Assembly (NCBI GenBank): GCA_018700655.1
Contig: JABIUG010000269.1
Location: 1-31,947, forward strand
DNA: 31,947 nucleotides
Source: Rhodospirillaceae bacterium
Lineage (GTDB): Bacteria > Pseudomonadota > Alphaproteobacteria > SP197
Reading direction: 5' to 3'
In this document: positions 1 to 6,775 of the stretch, piece by piece
Layout: every line of letters begins with the position of its first letter
Numbering within the stretch: position 1 is the stretch's first letter
The notes under the pieces: model-generated
Told to the model about the DNA's origin: nothing
Seen by the model: the letters and a program-made list of their open reading frames with translations, nothing else
Database searches by the model: none
Program-made: the position numbers and the translations under genes

Positions 1-352
1 CCACCGCCTCACCCCCGGCCCGGCCGCTGCCATGGGGCCCGAATGCCCAGGTCTGTGCACCGGTGGCTTCCTTCACCAGCCTGGCGGCAGGCGAATGATC
101 GCTGTGGGTATGGGTGATGAGCTGATGGGTGATTGTTTCGCCCGCCGTCGCCGCCAGGATCGCATCGACATGCCGCTCATTCGCCGGCCCGGCGTCAATC
201 ACCGCAACCTCGCCGCGGCCGATGATCCAGGTCCCCGTGCCGTGATAGGTGAAGGCAGAGGGATTGTCCGCCATCACCTGGCGCACCAGCGGCGAGACAC
301 GGATGCTCACGCCATAGGCAATGGCTTCTTCATAAACAAACGGGATCGACAT
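1..352 (-). CDS. MBL-fold metallo-hydrolase, N-terminal part (runs off the window)
   Basis: Reading the minus strand from ATG at 352 gives about 117 residues of a metallo-beta-lactamase-fold hydrolase before the window edge. The zinc-binding signature HTHSDHSPAA is visible at positions 117-146. It is preceded by the usual N-terminal strand pattern of the family (NPSAFTYHGTGTW, then VIDAGPANERH) and followed by GAQTWAFGPHGSG, typical of the LACTB2/glyoxalase-II-like subgroup. A GGAG ribosome-binding site lies six bases before the ATG. The frame stays open upstream to an ATG at 430, but that extension (rich in Pro, His and Gln) does not look like the family, so the shorter start is preferred. 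The substrate cannot be told; hydrolysis of thioesters or lactone-like esters is the family norm. The C-terminal half is outside the window. Confidence 0.85.
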   Translation of the reverse strand, partial: MSIPFVYEEAIAYGVSIRVSPLVRQVMADNPSAFTYHGTGTWIIGRGEVAVIDAGPANERHVDAILAATAGETITHQLITHTHSDHSPAARLVKEATGAQTWAFGPHGSGRAGGEAV

Positions 353-428
353 GGGCTGCTCCACCGGCTGGCCCCATGATGCACGATGCTGCGGGTGAGT
401 GAAGGGGCAGACAGACGCCAGCTGAAAC

Positions 429-482
429 ATAGAGTGATTGACGGTCGTTTCGAGCACTTAGCGTACCAAACCTCCACTCTAT
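429..482. repeat. 8-bp inverted repeat with 38-bp spacer
   Basis: ATAGAGTG at 429-436 is repeated inverted as CACTCTAT at 475-482. The pair sits immediately downstream of the stop codon of the frameshifted AT-richer gene (483-990), in the gap before the MBL-fold gene. No T-run follows on the minus strand, so it is not a convincing terminator. It could be chance, a weak transcript-end structure, or a remnant of an insertion boundary. Confidence 0.3.
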
Positions 483-990
483 CTAGGGCACGCAGTTAGC
501 TACAAAAAAATCTTTCAATCGATAGAATGCTTCGGGACCACCTAATGTGCCGGTAATCGAAAACTGCTCCATCTCAGCTGGAAAGGTCAACATGAACCCC
601 CGCGACCTCGTAGATCCGCTTGTAACGCCCATTAACTTTCCATCGAGGTTCGACGATGTCATGGGAAAAAGCATTTCTAATCTGATAAATTAACGCAATA
701 CATTGCTCTAGTTCACTATCTATCGGGTAGGGCAATCTTATCTCCAACTCTTCCCTTGTCCGATTAAATGTAATCGCTGCGGCGCCAAAAGTAATGGTGA
801 GATTATTCTGCAAAGTAATTAGTAGGTCATCATCACAATCAAGCGCCTTTGGAACTATGAAGAACATATCATCTTTTTGCCAGGTAACTTCGGCGCGCAG
901 CTCATCGATGTTGATCTTTCCTTCGTGACCGTAGTTGTAGAGCTTCCATGCGAAAGCCAGCCGGCCCAAAGCTGTTGGTAGATATCGCAT
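483..990 (-). pseudogene. Conserved hypothetical protein, split by an apparent frameshift
   Basis: The first frame starts at ATG 990 behind an AGGG ribosome-binding site five bases away. It encodes about 138 residues ending in YEVAGVHVDLSS and stops at 574. The next frame, open to a TAG at 483-485, continues with AEMEQFSITGTLGGPEAFYRLKDFF. Removing one base near 580-590 joins them into one protein of about 168 residues. The motif order (ITFGAAAITFNR, then ALIYQIRNAFSHD, PRW, YEVAG-VDL, GGPEAFYRLKD) matches, from memory, a family of unnamed bacterial proteins in which the GGPE(A)..LK segment follows the VDL segment in one frame. No catalytic function is assigned; RNAFSH resembles a HEPN-like R-x4-H pattern but this is only suggestive. 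The gene is visibly more AT-rich than its neighbours, which fits recent acquisition. The lesion may be real decay or a sequencing indel. Confidence 0.65.
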
Positions 991-1035
991 TTTTCCCTCA
1001 CAAGGCGCGTGGTTCAAAAGGCTGGGGGCAAGAGG

Positions 1036-1082
1036 CCGGTGCGGCATTCCTCCGCACCAGCCCCGCGGACCTGCTTTGCAGG
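1036..1082 (-). other. Two hairpins downstream of the YceI gene
   Basis: In the 114-bp gap after the YceI stop codon, minus-strand RNA would fold CCTGC-AAA-GCAGG (1070-1082) and GGTGCGG-7 nt-CCGCACC (1038-1058). No uridine run follows either stem, so if transcription ends here it is not by a classic intrinsic terminator. Confidence 0.3.
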
Positions 1083-1104
1083 CCACTCGTTTATCTCGCC
1101 CGAC

Positions 1105-1689
1105 CTATTTCACCTCGGCGGCCTCGACCTCCAGGTTGATCTGGACGTCGGTGCCCAGGCTGCCGACACCGAACATCATGCCGAAATCGGTGCGGTCGAC
1201 CGTGCCGCTGGCGCTGAAGCCGACCACTTCGGTGCTCTCGTCCCAGGGGAATGTGCCGACCTTGTTGAAGGTGACATCGAGCGTCACCGATTTGGTCACA
1301 CCCATCATGGAGAGGTCGCTGGTGACGGCGGCGGTGTTGTCGCCGGCCAGTTCCACATGGGTGCTGTCGAAGGTGATCTCGGGGAACTCGGCGGTGTTGA
1401 AGAAATCGGGCGAGCGCAGATGTTCGTCGCGCGCGGCGTGGTTGGTGCTGACGCTGTCGGCCGGAACGACCAGCGAAATCGAGGCCGAGGCGGGATCGGC
1501 GACATCGAAACTGATGGTGCCGGATTCTTCCTCAAAGCGTCCATAAATCGTCGAGAAGCCGGCATGGTCGATCAGGAAGTTGAGCTGGCTGCGGGCCGGA
1601 TCGATTGCATATTCGCCCGCCAGGGCCGGTGCCGCGACAAGGCACAGCGTCAGGGTGCTGGTGGCAAGCAATGTGGTGCGCAAGGTCAT
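1105..1689 (-). CDS. YceI-family periplasmic protein
   Basis: A 194-residue secreted protein. Residues 1-24 form a signal peptide (basic start, Leu/Thr/Val-rich core, cleavage after PALA-G). The mature part is a YceI-like lipocalin-type beta barrel, seen from the opening YAIDPARSQLNF, the FEEESGTISFD strand, HAARDEHLRSPDFFNTAEFP, and the closing VDRTDFGM segment. Length is normal for the family. YceI proteins bind isoprenoid-type lipids such as ubiquinone precursors in the periplasm; here the ligand is unknown. The start has a GGGAGA ribosome-binding site. It lies 24 bp after the stop of the upstream membrane-protein gene on the same strand, so the two are probably cotranscribed. YceI proteins often accompany cytochrome b561-like membrane proteins, but the upstream gene here has no visible heme-ligand pattern of that type. 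Confidence 0.92.
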   Translation of the reverse strand: MTLRTTLLATSTLTLCLVAAPALAGEYAIDPARSQLNFLIDHAGFSTIYGRFEEESGTISFDVADPASASISLVVPADSVSTNHAARDEHLRSPDFFNTAEFPEITFDSTHVELAGDNTAAVTSDLSMMGVTKSVTLDVTFNKVGTFPWDESTEVVGFSASGTVDRTDFGMMFGVGSLGTDVQINLEVEAAEVK

Positions 1690-1713
1690 GGAAATCTCCC
1701 TTTGATGAAACGT

Positions 1714-2585
1714 CTAAAAGGCGTAGCCCTCGGTGGTGGGCAGGTTGAGGTAAACAGGCAGGGCTGCGATGGCCGCGGGAACCGCTGCAGCAAGGCCCAG
1801 CAACACCGGGCGCAGACCATCTGATACGAGGCTGGAACCCGTTGCCAGCCGGCGCGCCAAAGGCGCCAGAAATGGAATGAAAAGCAGGGGCAGCAGGGCC
1901 CATGCCTCAAGCCTGGGCACAAACAGCACGAACTGGGCTGTCATTCCGGTCAGCAGCGCCAGGCAAGGCACAAGCGCCGAAGCGCCGAAGCGCCAAAGGC
2001 AAAGCGGCTGCGCGGCCAGTTCCACAGCAGGAACCCGCCGGTCGCGGCCCCCAGACCGATTACGAGTTGTGCGCTTGCCGCAGCGTTGGTCAGGAAAGCG
2101 CAGACCGCCAGGGCAAAGCTCAAGACAAAAACAAGGGTCGCGGGTTCGTTGCTGCGGGCACGCTGGGCCGGCAACCGTGCGCCGGCGGCGGCACTGACAA
2201 GGGCGACCAGGGCCAGGGCGGCTCCGTCAGGCCAGGGTGATTCCAGAGCCTTGGATCCGCCGATCCAGAGCACGGCCAGCGGCCCGGCTGCGACACTGAC
2301 AATCCGTCCGATCCAGGCCTGGCTGCGCATCAGATCGGCGGCAAAGCCCGCTGTGGTGGCGGCGAGAAGGATGTAGAAAAGTTTGTTGGTCGCGCCCGCC
2401 GGGGGAAAGGCGGGGAACCGAAAGATCGCCCAATAGGAGACAAGCGCACCCAGGGCGAGGCCGAACCCGGCCAGTGTGGCGCCACGGCCGGATCCACCGA
2501 TCATGCGGATCAGGCCGATCGCGATCAGGGCGGTCGCCAGGGGCAGAAATCCGCTCTGCATCTGCGGGCTTGAAAGGGCAAACAT
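1714..2585 (-). pseudogene. Polytopic membrane protein, frame broken by an extra 8-bp repeat copy
   Basis: From ATG 2585 a hydrophobic protein of about 211 residues reads to a stop at 1950. A second frame, open to 1714, carries another run of transmembrane segments (LVPCLALLTGM, AWALLPLLFIPFLAPLARRL, VLLGLAAAVPAAIAALPVYL). At the junction the minus strand has CGGCGCTT nearly three times in tandem. Deleting exactly one 8-bp unit makes one continuous frame (FGASALVPCLALLT) of 287 residues with roughly eight or nine membrane segments, ending 24 bp before the YceI gene. I do not recognise the family; it may be a permease-like or heme/quinone-associated membrane protein given its YceI neighbour. 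No strong ribosome-binding site is seen at 2585, and an ATG at 2561 is an alternative. As sequenced the product would be truncated after about 200 residues. Confidence 0.7.
1972..1994. repeat. 8-bp tandem repeat (2.9 copies) inside a reading frame
   Basis: On the plus strand AAGCGCCG occurs at 1972-1979 and 1980-1987, followed by AAGCGCC at 1988-1994. Because 8 is not a multiple of 3, gain or loss of one unit switches the reading frame of the overlying minus-strand membrane protein. The present copy number is the out-of-frame state; one copy fewer restores the full-length protein. Confidence 0.9.
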
Positions 2586-2708
2586 CGTTGTGAATCACAC
2601 GCTATCTTGTTCTGGTTTCAAGTTAGGGGCAGGCCCGGCGCATCAGAGTAAATTCTGCGTTACATCGCTCCGGTGGCCCATGAAACGGCTTTTCCTTCGA
2701 TTGAGTCC

Positions 2709-2737
2709 TTGCACAGGCCCGAACTGATCCCTAAATT
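2709..2737 (+). promoter_or_regulatory. Possible promoter of the sulfite reductase operon
   Basis: TTGCAC (2709-2714) and TAAATT (2732-2737) are separated by 17 bp, a moderate match to a sigma-70-type promoter. Transcription would start near 2744, placing the hairpin at 2760-2810 inside the leader. The -35 match is weak, so this is tentative. The rest of the gap between the divergent genes (2586-2708) shows nothing else I can name. Confidence 0.4.
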
Positions 2738-2759
2738 GCCGTTACCGCCGCCGATCGGG

Positions 2760-2810
2760 ACGATACGCCTCGCATGCTTTTCCTTCGGGAAGGCGTGAGC
2801 GTCGTATCGT
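2760..2810 (+). promoter_or_regulatory. Leader hairpin just upstream of the DUF2849 ribosome-binding site
   Basis: ACGATACG (2760-2767) pairs perfectly with CGTATCGT (2803-2810). The enclosed loop holds a second small stem, CCTTC-GG-GAAGG. The outer stem ends two bases before the GGAGG ribosome-binding site (2813-2817), so its folding could affect translation initiation. It matches no riboswitch I know. Confidence 0.45.
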
Positions 2811-2825
2811 GTGGAGGATGCAGCC

Positions 2826-3146
2826 ATGGCCTCAAAGGTCGTGACCGCAAACCGTCTGCTGGATGGTGCGGTGGTTTACATGGCGCCCGAGGGGCGCTGG
2901 ACGGAATGCCTGGTCAAGGCGTTCGTCGGTTCGGATGAAGATTCCGGGAGCATGATGGCGATGGCCGAACGTTCGGTCGCCGACCGGCTCGTGGTCACGC
3001 CCTATCCGATCGATGTTGAAGAGGGCCCGCAAGGGCTCGTCCCCAGCCATATCAAGGAAGTCATCCGTGCGACCGGTCCCACGGTTCGCCTGGATCTGGG
3101 CAAACAGGCCGGCGACGTCTGTGGAGAGCACCATGTATCGCTATGA
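2826..3146 (+). CDS. DUF2849 protein of the sulfite reductase operon
   Basis: A 106-residue soluble protein. The ATG at 2826 has GGAGG eight bases upstream. A GTG at 2811 in the same frame is possible but lacks a site. The sequence (KVVTANRLLDGAVVYM, then GRWTECL and DVEEGPQGLVPSHIKEVIR) matches DUF2849, a small domain found just before nitrite/sulfite reductase genes in alphaproteobacteria. The N-terminal pattern of turning a sequence into 'NRL-DG-VVY' is characteristic. The stop codon overlaps the start of cysI by 14 bp, implying translational coupling. The biochemical role is unknown; from context it is an accessory of assimilatory sulfite reduction. Confidence 0.9.
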   Translation: MASKVVTANRLLDGAVVYMAPEGRWTECLVKAFVGSDEDSGSMMAMAERSVADRLVVTPYPIDVEEGPQGLVPSHIKEVIRATGPTVRLDLGKQAGDVCGEHHVSL

Positions 3147-4791
3147 CGAATTCGACCACACGCTGGTCAACGAACGGGTCGTGCAGTTTCGCGATCAGGT
3201 CCGCCGGCGCGTCGCCGGTGATCTGACCGAGGACGAGTTCAAGCCGCTGCGGCTGATGAACGGCCTCTATCTGCAGCTTCATGCCTATATGCTGCGCGTC
3301 GCCATTCCCTATGGCGTGCTTTCGGCCGATCAGATGCGCCGGCTGGCCCATGTCGCGCGGGTCTATGACAAGGGCTATGGCCACTTCACGACGCGCCAGA
3401 ATATTCAGTACAACTGGCCGCTGCTCGAAGAGGTGCCCGACATTCTCGATGAGCTGGCCCAGGTCGAGATGCATGCCATCCAGACCAGCGGCAACTGCAT
3501 CCGCAATGTCACGGCAGACCAGTTCGCCGGTGTCGCGGCTGACGAGATCGACGATCCCCGCGTCTATGCCGAGATCATCCGCCAGTGGTCGACCCTGCAT
3601 CCGGAATTTTCGTTCCTGCCGCGCAAGTTCAAGATTGCGATCACCGGCGCGCCCAACGACCGGGCCGCAGTGAAGGTGCATGACATCGGCCTGCGCATGG
3701 TCCGCAACGAAGCGGGCGAGCCCGGTTTCGAGGTCATCGTGGGCGGTGGCCAGGGCCGCACGCCGATGATCGGCCATGTCGTGCGTGGTTTCCTGCCGGT
3801 GCCGCACTTGCTGACTTATCTCGAAGCGGTTCTGCGGGTCTACAACCTGCTTGGTCGGCGCGACAATCTTTACAAGGCGCGCATCAAGATCCTGGTCCAC
3901 CAGACCGGCGTGGAGGAATTCACCTGTCTGGTCGAGGAGGAATTCGAACTGATGGCGCGCGAAACGCCCCAGGTTCTGCCCGGCGGCGAACTTGCCCGCA
4001 TCCGGGCCTACTTTCAGCCACCGGCCTACCGTGCGTTGAGTCCGGTATCGGACGTGCTGGCAACAGCACTTGGCCGGGACGACGGCTTTGCCCGCTGGCA
4101 CCAGACCTCGGTCGCGGCGCACAAGCAGCCGGGTTACGCCATTGTCACGATCTCGCTCAAGCCGATCGGCGGCGTGCCGGGCGATGCCACGGCCGACGAA
4201 ATGGGCGTGGTCGCCGATCTGGCCGAGCGCTACAGCTTCAGCGAAATCCGGGTCAGCCATGAACAGAACCTGGTCCTGCCCGATGTGGCGCTCGATGATC
4301 TGCCCCAGGTCTGGCGTGAACTGGAGGCAGCCGGTCTGGCAACGCCCAATGTCGGGCTCGTCACCGATATCATCGCCTGCCCGGGGCTCGATTACTGCAA
4401 TCTGGCCAACGCCCGCTCAATCCCGATTGCCCAGGAGATCAGCCATCGGTTTGCCGATCTCGACCGCCAGCATGACATCGGTGAACTCAAGCTCAAGATC
4501 TCGGGCTGTATCAACGCCTGTGGCCATCACCATGTCGGCCATATCGGGATCCTGGGCGTCGACAAGAAAGGCGTCGAGCACTACCAGGTCACACTGGGTG
4601 GTGATGCGTCCGAGACCGCAGCAGTCGGCGACATTGTCGGCCCTGCGTTTTCCGGTGATGCCGTCAGCGATGCGGTTGAAACCGTGATCGGCGTTTATCT
4701 GGGGCAACGGCAGGCCAGCGAAAGGTTCGTCGATACCTATCGCCGGATCGGGCTCAAGCCCTTCAAGGAGAAACTCTATGGCGCTCGTTAA
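3133..4791 (+). CDS. cysI: Sulfite reductase (ferredoxin-type nitrite/sulfite reductase hemoprotein)
   Basis: A 552-residue siroheme and [4Fe-4S] enzyme that reduces sulfite to sulfide in assimilation. It shows two nitrite/sulfite-reductase half-domains: the N-terminal ferrodoxin-like half (YDKGYGHFTTRQNIQYNWP) and the metal-binding half. In the latter, CPGLDYC near residue 416 (C-x5-C) and GCINACGHHHVG near residue 459 (C-x3-C) supply the four cysteines that hold the cluster and siroheme. Arg/Lys of the substrate pocket are expected in TSGNCIRNV and RKFKI. The start is ATG 3133 with GGAGAG just upstream; the frame is open further upstream only because it shadows DUF2849. Neighbours DUF2849 and DUF934 support sulfite rather than nitrite as substrate. 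A cysH gene, often next in such operons, is absent here: the following gene starts an unrelated glycan cluster. Confidence 0.95.
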   Translation: MYRYDEFDHTLVNERVVQFRDQVRRRVAGDLTEDEFKPLRLMNGLYLQLHAYMLRVAIPYGVLSADQMRRLAHVARVYDKGYGHFTTRQNIQYNWPLLEEVPDILDELAQVEMHAIQTSGNCIRNVTADQFAGVAADEIDDPRVYAEIIRQWSTLHPEFSFLPRKFKIAITGAPNDRAAVKVHDIGLRMVRNEAGEPGFEVIVGGGQGRTPMIGHVVRGFLPVPHLLTYLEAVLRVYNLLGRRDNLYKARIKILVHQTGVEEFTCLVEEEFELMARETPQVLPGGELARIRAYFQPPAYRALSPVSDVLATALGRDDGFARWHQTSVAAHKQPGYAIVTISLKPIGGVPGDATADEMGVVADLAERYSFSEIRVSHEQNLVLPDVALDDLPQVWRELEAAGLATPNVGLVTDIIACPGLDYCNLANARSIPIAQEISHRFADLDRQHDIGELKLKISGCINACGHHHVGHIGILGVDKKGVEHYQVTLGGDASETAAVGDIVGPAFSGDAVSDAVETVIGVYLGQRQASERFVDTYRRIGLKPFKEKLYGAR

Positions 4792-5263
4792 GGGTGGCGT
4801 TCTGGTCGACGACGACTGGACCGCCGTAGATGATGAAACCGCCTTGCCCGACGGGCCGGTGATCCTGTAGCTGAAACGCTGGCTGGATTTGCGCGATACG
4901 CTGGTTGGACGCAACGGCGCTCTGGGCGTTTACCTGGCCGCCGATGAAACACCCGACGTGCTGGCGCCCGATCTTTCGCGCCTGGCGCTGATTTGTCTGG
5001 AGTTTCCCAAGTTCACCGACGGCCGGGCCTATTCACACGCGCGCAAACTGCGCGAACGCCATGGATTCACGGGCGAGCTGCGCGCAACCGGCAATGTCCT
5101 GCGTGACCAGTTCCAGTTCATGCATCGTTGCGGTTTTGACGCCTATGACGTCGATGCCTCGTCGGACCCCTCGGCCTGGCTGCGTGCCGTCGCGGAAATC
5201 TCGGTTGCCTACCAGGCAGCGGGTGATCGCCGGGCAACCATTCAGGACCAGCGATCGGTCTGA
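4778..5263 (+). pseudogene. DUF934 sulfite-reductase accessory protein interrupted by an in-frame TAG
   Basis: The frame from ATG 4778 overlaps the end of cysI by 14 bp, the usual arrangement for this gene. It encodes 30 residues matching the DUF934 N-terminus (MALVKGGVLVDDDW, LPDGPVIL), then TAG at 4868-4870. The same frame continues at once with LKRWLDLRDTLVGRNG and the diagnostic DUF934 core: LEFPKFTDGRAYSHARKLRE, GFTGELRATGNVLRDQ and MHRCGFDAYDV. The full frame is 161 sense codons, normal for the family, so only one base separates it from an intact gene (for example CAG or TCG to TAG). As written it makes a short peptide, unless the amber codon is suppressed or translation restarts, for example at TTG 4889. 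DUF934 proteins are small partners of sulfite reductase with no known catalysis. Confidence 0.85.
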
Positions 5264-5344
5264 GCGGTCTTTGACGCGCCGGCTGCATGAGCCGGGCGTT
5301 GACAAGGCCGTGCGAACGTCGCACCACGCGTGGCGCAACCTTTT

Positions 5345-5422
5345 TGCGTGAATCCGATCTGGTTCATAGAGTGAAGAGCAACTTCACGCATTAAGCCTGT
5401 ATCGCAAGCGATGCAGACTTAA
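5345..5422 (+). promoter_or_regulatory. Leader with competing hairpins and a long palindrome upstream of the glycan operon
   Basis: Two structures abut. TGCGTGAA (5345-5352) pairs with TTCACGCA (5383-5390), but GTGAAG (5371-5376) can pair instead with the same region, CTTCAC (5382-5387), giving mutually exclusive stems. Directly after, 5391-5422 is a near-perfect palindrome: TTAAG, CTG and ATCGC, an AA centre, then GCGAT, CAG and CTTAA, with one mismatch and one T-G wobble. It could be an operator dyad or an RNA stem. It ends 32 bp before the GTG start of the glycosyltransferase gene. The remainder of the 5264-5454 gap has no other recognisable signal. Confidence 0.45.
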
Positions 5423-5454
5423 CGCGATCTGCTCTGACCGGTGCGAGGTGACAG

Positions 5455-6693
5455 GTGCGCGTCTTTATTCTGCAGAATGGCCTGACGACCAAGGCCACCC
5501 ATTTTTATAACGAGTCCCGGACCTGGCTTGATTGCTGCGCCAGGGAAGGCATTCCATGCCGAATTCTTGCGCACAGAACCGCGTCGCAGGAGGTGATCGA
5601 CGATCTCGACGCCACGGCCTGTTTCCCGGCTGCGCCCGACGCCACCTTTTACGTCGATACCAAGGGCACGAAGGGGCGTCCCCAGGCGCCGCTGGAGACT
5701 GCTTTCGCCGAGACCTGTCACCGTGCAATGGGCGCGGAGATGCGCCCGGGGGACATCGTGATTGTGCCTTATGCACGGGCCCCGGAAATTGGTGGCCTGG
5801 CGCGTTGGCTTGATCGCCTGGAGCCGCAACACCGCCCGTTCGTGGTGGCAACCATGCATCGTCCCGAGGAAGAGTGGGAGGTCGATGAAAGCCGGACAAA
5901 AGTGCACGGCAATCGTGACGAAATCAGCGAAGCCGCGCAACGTATGGTCTCGCTGGCGACCAATGGCTGGCTGCTGTTGGCAACCAACGAACCTCTGGCC
6001 GAAATCATGAGTACGGCGCTCAAGCTCAAAGTATCGGTCACAGCTCCGTTTTTCAGCTATGCGCTTCAGGAACGATGGCTTGGTGAACATGGCGAGGCGA
6101 CATGGCCGACCTTCAAGGATCAGACCTTCGACATCGGGATGCTGGGTCAGTTCCGGGCGGAAAAAGGCGGCACTGTTGCCATCGAAGGCCTTGCCCTGGC
6201 ACTCCAGGCACGCCCCGGCCTTGAGGTGCTCTACCATGTCCGCGACCAGGATACCGGCCGGCTGTTGAACGCGCAGATGTCGCGGGTCAAAGGCACGGGC
6301 CGGGTCAATCTTCTGGTCGGCGAAACCAGCACCGAAGAGTTCCAGATGGCGGTCGGCGCCTGTCGCCTGGTGCTGCTGCCCTACAACCCGGCCCGTTATC
6401 GGGCACGCATCTCGGGACCGTTGGTCGAAGCCGCCGCATGGGGGCGCCCGGTGGTGGTGCCGGATGACACCTGGATGGCCGATATGGTGAAGGCGGGCAA
6501 TGTCGCCGGGCGTGTCTTTGAGGCCTTTGACCCAGATAACATTGCTGCTGCGATCATTGTGGCTCTGGACGCCCGCGAGCAGCTCGACACAAGAGCGCAG
6601 TCGCTTGCTCCGGCGTGGCGGCAGGAACGATCAATCGAGCGTGCCCTAGATCTGATTCTCGACCACGTGCGCGGCTTCAGAAATGCGGCCTGA
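5455..6693 (+). CDS. GT4-like glycosyltransferase
   Basis: A 412-residue GT-B-fold glycosyltransferase. It starts at GTG 5455 after GAGGTG. The N-terminal Rossmann-like half opens with MRVFILQNGLTTKATHFYNES. The C-terminal half has the donor-binding strand DIGMLGQFRAEKGG near residue 225. The retaining GT4-type acidic motif region is RISGPLVEAAAWGRPVVVPD near residue 322, where the conserved Glu is E328. No membrane segment is seen, so it acts in the cytoplasm, transferring an activated sugar to a lipid-linked or other glycan acceptor. It leads a probable operon with the GT2, GtrA and GT-C genes downstream, although 82 bp separates it from the next gene. The sugar is unknown. Confidence 0.85.
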   Translation: MRVFILQNGLTTKATHFYNESRTWLDCCAREGIPCRILAHRTASQEVIDDLDATACFPAAPDATFYVDTKGTKGRPQAPLETAFAETCHRAMGAEMRPGDIVIVPYARAPEIGGLARWLDRLEPQHRPFVVATMHRPEEEWEVDESRTKVHGNRDEISEAAQRMVSLATNGWLLLATNEPLAEIMSTALKLKVSVTAPFFSYALQERWLGEHGEATWPTFKDQTFDIGMLGQFRAEKGGTVAIEGLALALQARPGLEVLYHVRDQDTGRLLNAQMSRVKGTGRVNLLVGETSTEEFQMAVGACRLVLLPYNPARYRARISGPLVEAAAWGRPVVVPDDTWMADMVKAGNVAGRVFEAFDPDNIAAAIIVALDAREQLDTRAQSLAPAWRQERSIERALDLILDHVRGFRNAA

Positions 6694-6775
6694 ACCATGA
6701 TCGTTCACGAAGTGTTAAGGTTGACGCGATAGGACGCTTCGGGTTGAACCTGAACCGGTCGGGCAGCTGACGGGG

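Noticed and set aside
3061..4260. Long open frame (399 codons) on the minus strand opposite cysI
   Set aside because: It is antisense to a confidently identified enzyme, rich in His/Gln/Arg, and has no family resemblance; a by-product of GC-rich codons.
4868..4870. Recoding of the DUF934 TAG as pyrrolysine or another special amino acid
   Set aside because: TAG is at a position that is not a catalytic residue in the family, there is no downstream recoding element I can recognise, and no suppressor gene is in the window; a mutation or miscall is simpler.
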